From NCBI GenBank assembly GCA_005788585.1, contig SYBY01000222.1, forward strand, positions 1 to 6,866: a DNA stretch of 6,866 nt, written 5' to 3'. The notes beneath the pieces were generated by a model, which worked only from the letters and a program-made list of their open reading frames with translations, did not search any database and had not been told where the DNA came from. The position numbers were made by a program, and so were the translations under genes. Below, piece by piece: positions 1 to 6,172 of this stretch. Source of the DNA: Actinomycetota bacterium (GTDB lineage: Bacteria; Actinomycetota; Thermoleophilia; Solirubrobacterales; Solirubrobacteraceae). Positions within the stretch are counted from its first letter, which is position 1. The number at the start of each line of letters is the position of its first letter.

Positions 1-3000
1 CCCTGCTCGACGACCGCGACGATCTTCCGCGAGCCGCTCGGGCCCGCGTTGGGCTGCACGCGCAGGGTGCCGCGCCGGCGCGACGTCACGCCGAGCTCGA
101 CGCCCGTCCCCTTGCCCGTCTCCAGGAAGCGGACCTTCTGGCCGGGGATCGGCTTGATCGTGTAGGACAGGACGCCGCGGCGCAGCCGGCCGGTGACCGC
201 GGGCTCGGGCAGCGCCTCGGCGCCGTTGACGGAGCGCACCACGCTGCCGGCCGACGGCGTGAACGTCCAGCGGCCGGCCTTCGGCTTGGCGACCGCGACG
301 TACGTCGCGTTCTCGCCCGGCTGCTGCACGACGACGAACCGGTCGTTGACGACCGTCTCCCCGTCCTCCGGCGTGATCACCGACACGCCGCCGGGACCGG
401 TCAGCGTGAAGCGCGGCGGCGCGGTGCCGTCGCCCAGGACCTTGAACGAGACCGCGCGCTGGCCGGCGCCGACCGTCGTGCTGACCGGCCCGCCCGCCTG
501 CGCGGAGACGGCGCGGAGCTTCGCGCGGTACGGCCCGAAGTCGCACGAGCCGCCGATCCAGTCGATCGTCTTCGCGCCCCACTTGTAGCCGGCGCCGAGG
601 TTGATGTCGGTCCACAGGAAGCCCTTGATCGCCGCGCAGCCCGCCACACCGACGCTCGAGACCAGGCCCTTGCCGCTGAACGACTTGCTCTTGGCCTTGA
701 AGCTCACCGAGCCCTCGGCGTTGAAGCCCTTCTTCGACGCTTCGCCCTTGATCGTCCCGACGAAGCCGTACTCGTTCTTGCTGTCGACGAAGTACGAGAC
801 CTTGCCGTCCGCCTTGAAGTAGCCGTTCCACCAGTACTCGACCTTCGCGTTCGCCAGCGGGATGTTCGCCACCGCGACGTCGCCGCCGATGCGGGCGAAC
901 TCGCCGTTGAAGTCGAAGGTCCCGCCGATGCGGATCGCGCGGGTGTTGAGGACCGGGATCTTCGGGCCGGCGCCGATGCCGACGCTGCCGAAGACGCGGG
1001 TCGGCTGCGTCGTCAGGTCGGCGGTCAGGTCGTCGACCGTCGCGACCCCACCGAGCGGGATCCCGCCGGCGCTGATGCCGATCCGGCGCAGCTGCCCGTT
1101 CTCCACGAGCCAGCGGGCGCCGAGGCCGGTGTCTGCATCCTTGAAGCCGAGGTAGACGCGGGTGTCGCCCTCCCACGTGTTCTTCGGGCCGTCGTAGGCG
1201 AGCTTCACCGGCGCCACGCGGATCAGGCCCGGCAGCGTGACCTCCTGCGCGTCGATCCCGACGGCGTCGACGACCACCTGGCCGTTGACCCCGACGAAGA
1301 ACCGCGAGGACCCCGACACGCCGCCGAAGATCGCCGGCAGACCGAGGTTCAGCGTGGTGTCCACCCCGCGCACGCCGCCGCGCTCGGCCATCTTCAGCGC
1401 CACGTCGCCCTTGACCGGGAAGCCGAAGACCGTCCCCGCGTTGGAGGGCACCTGGAAGCGCAGCTCCGGCAGCGCGTTGATGTCCAGCAGCGACAGCGGA
1501 ATCTGCACGTTCGGCGTGCGCAGCGACGGGACCTTCGCAGCCAGCTTCGAGACGTCGGCCGTGCTCAGCTTGCTGAAGTCGGGGAACCCGAGATCGGGCA
1601 GCCGCGGCATGGATCCCACGCCGGAGAGGCCGGGGATGCCCTTCCAGGTGCTCTGCGAGATCTGCTTGCCACCGGCGCCGGGCTGCGGCATGACGAGCCG
1701 CGACAGGCCGCTGAGGTCGGGCCGGTACTGGAACGTCCAGTCGAACGCGCCCTCATACAGCGTGACCGGGCCGAGCTGACGGCCGAAGAACGACGCGCCG
1801 GCGGTGACCTTCGCCGAGCCGCGCACGGCGACCCGGAGGTTGAGCGGGTCGATGATGAGCTCGGAGCTCGCGCCGTTGGGGACGAACTTCAGCCCGCCGA
1901 CCGTGGCCGCGGCCTTCGTCGTCCACACCATGCCCTCGCGCTTCAGGCACTCGCTCTCGATCTGGAGCGGGCCGAGCACGATCGAGCGGGTGCACCCGGC
2001 GGGCACCGGCTTCTCCGCCGGCGGGTTCGGGGCGGGGGCCGGGGTCGGCTGCGGGCTGGGCTGCGGCTGCGGCTGTGGCGCCGCCGGCAGGCTCGGGCGG
2101 ATGCCCGTCAGCACCAGCAGGCTCTTCGACGAGTCGAGCGGGTCGTTCTCGTAGGCCACGGACACGTAGCGCCCGTCACCTGAGGTCTGCGCCACCAGCG
2201 CGACCGCGCCGAACGTGGCCGTCCGCGTCAGCGTGCCGCTGTCCCCGAAGGTCGGGTCCAGCGCGCCGGTGGACGTGTAGCGGCGGGTCAGCGCGGTGTG
2301 GCCGGTCGACGCCGCGAAGCGGCCGCCGGTGACGACGATGCTGCCGTCCTGCTGGACGTTGACGCCGTCCCAGGCGCCGGAGGTGTCCGGCGCGTAGTCG
2401 GTCAGCAGGCCGCTGCCGTTGAAGCCGCCGTCCCGCCCGCCGCTGGCGTTCAGCCGGGCGATCGCCAGCGCGGCGCCGTCGTCGCCGCGGCCGACGGCGT
2501 ACGCGGTGCCGTCGTTCATCGCGAAGAGGTCGTACGCGCGGGAGAGCTGCGCGGAGGTCCCGAGGAACGGCCGGGAGACGCCGCCGGAGCCGAACCCGGT
2601 GTCGAGCACGCCGACCGCGTTGAACCGGGCGATCATCATCGTCTCGGAGTTCAGGCCGCCCAGACCCGCGTCGGTCGCGGCTCCCGCGATGTAGATCGCA
2701 CCGTCGGCGGGCCGCACCACGATGTCCTCCACGCGGGCGATGTCCGGCAGCGTCACCTCGGTGAGCCCGTCGCCGCCGCCGAACCCGCTGACGTAGGCGC
2801 CGCTGACGTAGGACAGCGCATGCACCTGGGCGTCCGTGCCGTTCGCCGCGGACACGTAGAGGCGGTCGCCACCCGAGCTGAACCTGATGCCGCCCGGGAA
2901 CGCCCCGCCGGTGAGCGTCTTGGTGCCGCCGGTGCCGAAGTCGCTGACCAGTGCGCCGCTCGGCGAGAACTTCATCACGGCGCCGGTGTCGGCGGGCAGC

Positions 3001-3377
3001 CACACCGCGACGTAGATGTTGCCCGTCGCATCGACCGTGACCCCGGTGACGTCGATGTAGTCGGGCACCCCGCCCAGACCCAGGTCCACGGTCGCAACGC
3101 CGTCACCGTCGAACGTCGGGTCGGGCGCCCCCTGCGCGGTGAACCGGGCGACGGCGACCCCGTAGTCGTTCTCGATCCCCGCGACCACGATGCGGTCGTC
3201 GGCCATCCGCACGGCGTCGCCGCCGTTGGCGTACCAGCCGCCGTTCAAGCGGTTCGTGGTCTCCCCGCCGGTGCCGAACGAGGTGTCGACGGCGGCGCTG
3301 CTGGCCTGGGCGGCCGGCGGAAGACAGACGGCGAGCAGGGCGGCGCAGAGCGCCACGGAACGGCGACAGAGAGACAT
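1..3377 (-). CDS. Large secreted delta-60-repeat (propeller-like) protein, C-terminus cut by window edge
   Basis: An open frame of 1125 codons runs without a stop from ATG at 3377 through the left edge. The start is supported by AAGG nine bases upstream and by a clear signal peptide: MSLCRR, a hydrophobic core, then AQA with likely cleavage after residue 25. Residues 26-428 hold seven delta-60-type repeats, each with a D-x-x-F-G-x-G-G-like turn (aromatic residue at 34, 89, 147, 199, 262, 319, 377) followed by beta strands such as RIVVAG and SIVVTGG. Seven repeats suggest a seven-bladed beta-propeller (inference). A Pro/Gln linker (431-460) leads to a beta-rich tail (461-1125) with few cysteines (462, 477, 913, 945) and a final stretch with GQKVRFLETGKG and GTLRV. 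I do not recognise the tail, and no catalytic motif is visible. It is probably an extracellular binding or structural protein. The true C-terminus, including any anchor, lies outside the window. Confidence 0.9.
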   Translation of the reverse strand, partial: MSLCRRSVALCAALLAVCLPPAAQASSAAVDTSFGTGGETTNRLNGGWYANGGDAVRMADDRIVVAGIENDYGVAVARFTAQGAPDPTFDGDGVATVDLGLGGVPDYIDVTGVTVDATGNIYVAVWLPADTGAVMKFSPSGALVSDFGTGGTKTLTGGAFPGGIRFSSGGDRLYVSAANGTDAQVHALSYVSGAYVSGFGGGDGLTEVTLPDIARVEDIVVRPADGAIYIAGAATDAGLGGLNSETMMIARFNAVGVLDTGFGSGGVSRPFLGTSAQLSRAYDLFAMNDGTAYAVGRGDDGAALAIARLNASGGRDGGFNGSGLLTDYAPDTSGAWDGVNVQQDGSIVVTGGRFAASTGHTALTRRYTSTGALDPTFGDSGTLTRTATFGAVALVAQTSGDGRYVSVAYENDPLDSSKSLLVLTGIRPSLPAAPQPQPQPSPQPTPAPAPNPPAEKPVPAGCTRSIVLGPLQIESECLKREGMVWTTKAAATVGGLKFVPNGASSELIIDPLNLRVAVRGSAKVTAGASFFGRQLGPVTLYEGAFDWTFQYRPDLSGLSRLVMPQPGAGGKQISQSTWKGIPGLSGVGSMPRLPDLGFPDFSKLSTADVSKLAAKVPSLRTPNVQIPLSLLDINALPELRFQVPSNAGTVFGFPVKGDVALKMAERGGVRGVDTTLNLGLPAIFGGVSGSSRFFVGVNGQVVVDAVGIDAQEVTLPGLIRVAPVKLAYDGPKNTWEGDTRVYLGFKDADTGLGARWLVENGQLRRIGISAGGIPLGGVATVDDLTADLTTQPTRVFGSVGIGAGPKIPVLNTRAIRIGGTFDFNGEFARIGGDVAVANIPLANAKVEYWWNGYFKADGKVSYFVDSKNEYGFVGTIKGEASKKGFNAEGSVSFKAKSKSFSGKGLVSSVGVAGCAAIKGFLWTDINLGAGYKWGAKTIDWIGGSCDFGPYRAKLRAVSAQAGGPVSTTVGAGQRAVSFKVLGDGTAPPRFTLTGPGGVSVITPEDGETVVNDRFVVVQQPGENATYVAVAKPKAGRWTFTPSAGSVVRSVNGAEALPEPAVTGRLRRGVLSYTIKPIPGQKVRFLETGKGTGVELGVTSRRRGTLRVQPNAGPSGSRKIVAVVEQ
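1998..2087 (-). other. Pro/Gln/Ala-rich interdomain linker
   Basis: Residues 431-460 of the large secreted protein consist mostly of PQ, PA and PP units (for example PQPQPQPSPQPTPAPAP) and separate the repeat domain from the C-terminal beta-rich region. The DNA is a GCTGCG/GGCTGC-type simple repeat on the plus strand, so its length could vary between strains. The composition suggests an extended, flexible spacer; it is not a transmembrane segment. Confidence 0.8.
2094..3302 (-). repeat. Seven tandem delta-60-type repeats within the large secreted protein
   Basis: The repeat is seen at protein level. The turn motif appears as DTSFGTGG, DPTFDGDG, SDFGTGG, SGFGGGDG, DTGFGSGG, GGFNGSG and DPTFGDSG. 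The conserved Phe residues are spaced 55, 58, 52, 63, 57 and 58 residues apart. Most copies are preceded by an A-R-F/L-x-x-x-G strand-turn (VAVARFTAQG, MIARFNAVG, AIARLNASG) and followed by a hydrophobic strand. Spacing and motif match the delta-60 repeat family as I know it. Copies 3 and 4 are the most degenerate because they lack the leading D-P/T. Confidence 0.8.
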
Positions 3378-3386
3378 GAACGGCGA

Positions 3387-3390
3387 CCTT
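3387..3390 (-). promoter_or_regulatory. Ribosome binding site of the large secreted protein
   Basis: AAGG on the minus strand lies nine bases upstream of the ATG at 3377. It is a modest Shine-Dalgarno match, but it supports this start, which also gives a well-formed signal peptide. Confidence 0.5.
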
Positions 3391-3405
3391 GATTCGGGGA
3401 CAGCA

Positions 3406-3435
3406 CCTACACCGGAGGGGCAGACCCCGGGTCAA
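3406..3435 (-). promoter_or_regulatory. Candidate promoter, proximal, for the large secreted protein
   Basis: On the minus strand TTGACC (3430-3435) matches five of six bases of the -35 consensus. It is followed after 18 bases by TGTAGG (3406-3411), a weak -10 match. Transcription would begin near 3399, giving a leader of about 22 bases that still contains the AAGG ribosome site. A perfect GACCC-C-GGGTC palindrome (3423-3433) overlaps the -35 box and could bind a regulator. The weak -10 keeps confidence low. Confidence 0.3.
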
Positions 3436-3443
3436 GGCGCGAG

Positions 3444-3449
3444 ATCCTA
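3444..3449 (-). promoter_or_regulatory. Alternative -10 box (TAGGAT) for the large secreted protein
   Basis: TAGGAT on the minus strand fits the TAnnnT form of actinobacterial -10 boxes and is a better -10 than the proximal candidate. Its -35 would fall at about 3467-3473, inside the right half of the TACCAG/CTGGTA palindrome, where the match to TTGACA is poor. This arrangement would suit an activator-dependent or repressed promoter with a 5' leader of about 60 bases. Confidence 0.3.
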
Positions 3450-3467
3450 GCCCTCCGCCGGCTCAGA

Positions 3468-3483
3468 TACCAGTTTTCTGGTA
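3468..3483. promoter_or_regulatory. Perfect palindrome, TACCAG-TTTT-CTGGTA; likely operator
   Basis: Six-base arms flank four T residues (A on the other strand) in an AT-rich patch that stands out in this GC-rich DNA. It lies 17 bases downstream of the oxidoreductase stop and about 85 bases upstream of the large-protein start. As RNA from the minus strand it would form only a six-pair stem with no following U-run, so it is a poor intrinsic terminator. A dimeric regulator site is more likely (inference). Confidence 0.4.
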
Positions 3484-3500
3484 ATCAGGCGCCCGGTGCA

Positions 3501-5087
3501 CTACACCGCGACCGGCTGACGAATCAGGTCCGCTGCCCGCTCAGCCACCATGATCGTGGGCGCGTTCGTGTTCCCGCCGGGGATCACCGGCATGACCGAC
3601 GCATCGGCCACCCGTAGCCCCTCGACACCGCGCACGCGCAGCTGCGGGTCGAGCACCGCGAGCTCGTCGGAGTCCGCGCCCATCCGGCAGGTGCCGACGG
3701 GGTGGTAGAGCAGGTCGACCCGGCGGCGGATGTCCCCCTCGAGGTCGTCGTCGTTCATGTCGTCGCCCGGGAGGAGCTCCCTGCCGACCACCTCGGACAG
3801 CGGCCCCTGGCGCATGATCTCGCGGGAGATCTTCACGCCCTCGATCAGTGCCGCCAGATCCTCGGGCTCGCTCATCGTGTTCGTCAGGATCCGCGGCTTC
3901 GCGCGCGGGTCCGCGCTGCGCAGCGTGACCGCGCCGCGGCTCTTCGGCGTGATGAGCACCGGCCCGCTGGTGAGCGCGTCGTGGTCGTACTTCTCGAAGC
4001 CGTGGTCCACGAAGTACGCGGGCGCGAAGTGGAACTGGAGGTCGGGCGCGGGCAGGCCCGGCCGGCTGCGCACGAATGCGAACGCCTCGGCCACCGTCGA
4101 GGTCAGCGGGCCGGTGCCGCGCAGCAGCCACTCCGCGAGGTACTTCGGGTGCTCGGCGTCGACCAGCGACCCGCCGCCGTCGACGTGCCAGACGCACGTC
4201 ACGTACGGGTGGTCCTGCAGGTTCTGCCCGACCCCGGGCACGTCGGCCTCGACGCTCAGCCCGACCGACGTGAGGTGGTCGGCCGGCCCGACCCCGGAGA
4301 GCATCAGCAGCTGCGGGCTGCCGTACGCGCCCGCGGCGAGGATGACCTCTCGGTCGGCGTTGGCGAGCTGCTCGCGGCCGCGCTTGTCGCGGTAGCGCAC
4401 GCCCACGGCGCGCCCGCCGCGGATCTCGACGCGCTCGACCTGGGCGCTGGTGACGACCTCGAGGTTCGGCCGCTTCATCGCGGGTCGCAGGTACGCGCTG
4501 GCGGCACCCCAGCGGCGCCCGCCCTTCTGCGTGACCTGCACGAGCGCGCAGCCGTCCTGCTCGGGGCCGTTGTAGTCGTCGATGTACCGGATGCCTGCGG
4601 CCTCGGCCGACGCGAGAAAGCGCTTGGTCAGCGGGCGGGGCGAGCGTTCGTCCTCGACCCGCAGCGGGCCGCCGACCGCGTGGTGCTCGGACGCCCCGCG
4701 CGCATTGTCCTCTGCCCGCAGGAAGTACGGCCGCACATCGTCCCAGCCCCAGCCCGTGGCGCCCTGGGCCTCCCACAGGTCATAGTCGAGCGGGCGGCCG
4801 CGGACGTAGAGCATCGCGTTCATCGCGCTGCTGCCGCCCAGGCCGCGCCCGCGCGGGAGATAGAGGTTGCGCCCGTCGCAGTGCGGTTCGGGCTCGGTGT
4901 CGAGATCCCAGTCGAGCTTCGTGCGGAACTGCTTGCCGAACGCGACCGGGATGGCGATGTTCGGATGGCGCCCGGAGCCGCCGGCTTCGAGCAACAGCAC
5001 GCGGGCGGACGGGTCCTCGGACAGGCGGGCGGCCAGGACGCAGCCGGCCGAGCCGGCGCCCACGATCACGTAGTCGGCGGAAGGCAT
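3501..5087 (-). CDS. GMC-family FAD-dependent oxidoreductase (alcohol/choline dehydrogenase-like)
   Basis: This complete 528-residue protein oxidises an alcohol, with FAD taking the hydride. The N-terminus carries the FAD-binding GAGSAG loop (10-15) and the ribose-contacting E34. GMC signature 1 spans G80 to D103 (GRGLGGSSAMN...). Signature 2 spans G253-G267 (GAYGSPQLLMLSGVG). The active-site pair is H462 (in HPVGTCRMG) and N506 (in GGNTNAPT); their spacing of 44 equals that of H466 and N510 in choline oxidase as I recall it. M89 sits where choline oxidase has its FAD-linking His, so the flavin is probably not covalently bound. There is no signal peptide, so it is cytoplasmic or peripheral to the membrane. 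Length is normal for bacterial AlkJ/BetA-like members. The substrate cannot be told from sequence; aliphatic or polyether alcohols and choline are all possible, and the neighbours give no hint. ATG at 5087 has AGGA seven bases upstream. Confidence 0.95.
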   Translation of the reverse strand: MPSADYVIVGAGSAGCVLAARLSEDPSARVLLLEAGGSGRHPNIAIPVAFGKQFRTKLDWDLDTEPEPHCDGRNLYLPRGRGLGGSSAMNAMLYVRGRPLDYDLWEAQGATGWGWDDVRPYFLRAEDNARGASEHHAVGGPLRVEDERSPRPLTKRFLASAEAAGIRYIDDYNGPEQDGCALVQVTQKGGRRWGAASAYLRPAMKRPNLEVVTSAQVERVEIRGGRAVGVRYRDKRGREQLANADREVILAAGAYGSPQLLMLSGVGPADHLTSVGLSVEADVPGVGQNLQDHPYVTCVWHVDGGGSLVDAEHPKYLAEWLLRGTGPLTSTVAEAFAFVRSRPGLPAPDLQFHFAPAYFVDHGFEKYDHDALTSGPVLITPKSRGAVTLRSADPRAKPRILTNTMSEPEDLAALIEGVKISREIMRQGPLSEVVGRELLPGDDMNDDDLEGDIRRRVDLLYHPVGTCRMGADSDELAVLDPQLRVRGVEGLRVADASVMPVIPGGNTNAPTIMVAERAADLIRQPVAV

Positions 5088-5094
5088 GGGCCGA

Positions 5095-5098
5095 TCCT
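5095..5098 (-). promoter_or_regulatory. Ribosome binding site of the GMC oxidoreductase
   Basis: AGGA on the minus strand, seven bases before the ATG at 5087, is well spaced. It fixes this start immediately ahead of the FAD-binding strand (PSADYVIVGAG). Confidence 0.6.
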
Positions 5099-5127
5099 GC
5101 CGGACGCCGCGGCGGGACGCGCCGATG

Positions 5128-5144
5128 GCCGAGCGCGGCTCGGC
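5128..5144. other. Small inverted repeat in the oxidoreductase leader region
   Basis: GCCGAG (5128-5133) and CTCGGC (5139-5144) are perfect complements around a five-base spacer. They lie 41-57 bases upstream of the oxidoreductase start. The site could be a leader hairpin or an operator. Six-base GC-rich arms can arise by chance in DNA of this composition. Confidence 0.3.
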
Positions 5145-5148
5145 GCCG

Positions 5149-5189
5149 GCGCCGACGTTCTTCCCGCTGAGCGGGCAAAACGTCGGCGC
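5149..5189. promoter_or_regulatory. 41-bp near-perfect dyad between divergent genes; probable operator or structured element
   Basis: The outer arms GCGCCGACGTT (5149-5159) and AACGTCGGCGC (5179-5189) are perfect 11-base complements. The core CCCGCT-G-AGCGGG (5163-5175) is a perfect 13-base palindrome on the same centre, 5169. Of the 20 symmetric base pairs, 18 match; only 5160/5178 and 5162/5176 fail. The dyad sits between two divergently transcribed starts (5087 minus, 5222 plus), where an operator shared by both genes would lie. Neither flank has a T-run, and no terminator is needed between divergent genes. A long RNA hairpin or cruciform is the alternative. Confidence 0.6.
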
Positions 5190-5207
5190 AACCTCGTCGG
5201 GTGCCGC

Positions 5208-5213
5208 TAGCCT
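5208..5213 (+). promoter_or_regulatory. Candidate -10 box (TAGCCT) of the glucosaminidase gene
   Basis: TAGCCT fits the TAnnnT pattern and ends eight bases before the GTG at 5222, so transcription could begin at or beside the start codon (leaderless). No -35 match is seen at the expected distance. The 41-bp dyad ends 18 bases upstream, overlapping or abutting the expected -35 position. A single TAnnnT match is weak evidence. Confidence 0.3.
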
Positions 5214-5221
5214 CGGGAGGC

Positions 5222-6103
5222 GTGGTCCGTCTCGCGCTCGCCGTGCTCGTCCTCGCCCTGCTGGTCCCCGCCGCCACGGCGTCCGCTCAGGCGGCGAAGA
5301 CCACCGTCAGCGCCAGCGCCAACCTGCGCACCACGGCCGGCGGCGGCAAGGTGCTCGCGAAGCTCCGTCCGGGCACGCGCGTGACCATCACCTGCCAGAA
5401 GGTCGGCGGGGTCGCCGCCACCCCGCGAGACGGTGCGTCGCGGATCTGGTCGCGCGTCATCGTCGGCACCCGGCGCGGCTGGATCGCCGACGGACTGCTG
5501 AAGGGCTCGACCCAGGCGCTCGCCGCCCCGCTCTGCGGCGTCAAGCCCGCCACGGCACCGGCGCCGGCCGGCGTGCTCGAGGGCACGTGCGGGATCAAGG
5601 CACCGGTCGTCCTCATCCCGCCGTTCGCGACGCCGGAGGCCTTCATCGCCGCCGCGCTCCCGGGCGCGCGTCAGAGCCGGGAGACGTACCGCGTCCCCGT
5701 ATCGCTGACCCTGGCCCAAGGCGTGCTGGAGACCGGCGGCGGCAAGATCGCCGCGCTGGCGAACAACTACTTCGGCCTGAAGGCGCAGGCGACCGCCACG
5801 CCCGGCGTCTACCGCTGGGAGGCCAACGCGGTCGGCTGCGTGCTGAAGAAGACGCGCGAATCCGAGCGTGGCCGGCTGGTCCTGACCGTCGGCGCGTTCC
5901 GCGCGTACCCGTCGCTGGACCAGTCGATCCTCGACCACGGCGCCCGGCTGGCCACCAACCCGGTCTACCGCCCCGCGTTCGCCCACACCGACAACCCGCG
6001 CCGGTTCCTGCGCGAGGTCGCCCGGCGATACGCGACCGACCCCAGGTACGCCTCGAAGCTCATCGCGATCATCGATCGCTACGACCTCGACCAGTACGAC
6101 TGA
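5222..6103 (+). CDS. Secreted SH3b plus GH73-type N-acetylglucosaminidase (peptidoglycan hydrolase)
   Basis: This 293-residue exported protein should cleave the glycan strands of peptidoglycan. It begins with a signal peptide (MVRLALAVLVLALLVPAATASAQA). A bacterial SH3 domain follows, at about residues 27-105, with NLRTTAGG, LRPGTRVTITCQ and W-x-R-V...GWI, which usually binds cell wall. After a short Pro/Ala linker comes a FlgJ/GH73-type catalytic domain (about 130-293). The helix SLTLAQGVLETGGGK carries the expected acid Glu at 170, followed by the hallmark NNYFGLKA and then AFRAYPSLDQSILDH. The chain ends DRYDLDQYD, as in this family. GTG 5222 is chosen because it starts the signal peptide directly and lies just after a possible -10 box. 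The GGGAGG one base upstream is too close to act as a ribosome site. GTG 5201 is an in-frame alternative, seven residues longer, that also lacks a ribosome site. No flagellar genes are near, so wall remodelling is more likely than a flagellar role. Confidence 0.9.
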   Translation: MVRLALAVLVLALLVPAATASAQAAKTTVSASANLRTTAGGGKVLAKLRPGTRVTITCQKVGGVAATPRDGASRIWSRVIVGTRRGWIADGLLKGSTQALAAPLCGVKPATAPAPAGVLEGTCGIKAPVVLIPPFATPEAFIAAALPGARQSRETYRVPVSLTLAQGVLETGGGKIAALANNYFGLKAQATATPGVYRWEANAVGCVLKKTRESERGRLVLTVGAFRAYPSLDQSILDHGARLATNPVYRPAFAHTDNPRRFLREVARRYATDPRYASKLIAIIDRYDLDQYD

Positions 6104-6125
6104 CGCGGGCCCGACAGTCGTACTG
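6092..6125 (+). terminator. Hairpin across the glucosaminidase stop codon; possible terminator or attenuator
   Basis: CAGTACGACTG (6092-6102) and CAGTCGTACTG (6115-6125) are perfect 11-base complements. The 12-base loop contains GGGCCC. The left arm includes the first two bases of the TGA stop at 6101. No T-run follows, so it is not a canonical intrinsic terminator, but T-less hairpins are common in high-GC actinobacteria. The right arm is shared with a second hairpin (6112-6128), so only one can form at a time. Confidence 0.4.
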
Positions 6126-6170
6126 TCGTCGGCGCGACACATGGGGTGTCGCCTGAGGCGTACTGTCGCC
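6112..6170. promoter_or_regulatory. Cluster of inverted repeats with five CGACA half-sites; probable operator array
   Basis: CGACAGT-CGT-ACTGTCG (6112-6128) and GCGACAC-ATGGG-GTGTCGC (6134-6152) are two perfect dyads with centres 23 bases apart, about two helical turns. A fifth half-site, ACTGTCGC (6162-6169), overlaps the -10 box of the next gene and lies in an imperfect GGCG...CGCC dyad (6157-6170). CGTACTGTCG also recurs as a direct repeat exactly 40 bases apart (6119, 6159). The pattern suits a repressor or activator binding cooperatively at the promoter of the gene starting at 6173 (inference). Confidence 0.5.
6161..6166 (+). promoter_or_regulatory. -10 box (TACTGT) giving a probable leaderless transcript
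   Basis: TACTGT fits TAnnnT and, if the A of the ATG at 6173 is +1, occupies exactly -12 to -7. The only purine-rich motif upstream (GAGG, 6155-6158) is 14 bases from the ATG, too far for a ribosome site, which supports leaderless initiation. GCGACA (6134-6139) resembles a -35, but its 21-base spacer is too long, so the promoter may need an activator. Confidence 0.45.
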
Positions 6171-6172
6171 CT

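Noticed and set aside
2176..3003. A 275-codon minus-strand frame overlapping the large secreted protein, and similar Arg-rich frames at 3541-4776 and 5207-6454
   Set aside because: All are Arg/Gly/Ala-rich out-of-frame readings of real genes and lack recognisable folds.
2298..3392. A 364-codon plus-strand open frame antisense to the delta-60 repeats
   Set aside because: The composition is low-complexity (Val, Gly, Arg, Asp), with no signal or domain. The minus-strand frame has periodic repeats, a signal peptide and a ribosome site.
3702..5210. A 502-codon plus-strand open frame antisense to the GMC oxidoreductase
   Set aside because: It is a shadow of GC-rich codon use. The protein is an Arg/Ala/Val/Asp-rich string with no domain, while the opposite strand carries every GMC motif in order.
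5201..5221. GTG at 5201 as the glucosaminidase start
   Set aside because: Possible but less likely. It has no ribosome site and would place the TAGCCT box inside the coding region. It is kept as the alternative start.
6092..6170. Short CRISPR array or mobile-element ends
   Set aside because: The repeats are short dyads with no uniform spacers, no transposase and no target-site duplication. Their position over a promoter fits regulation better.
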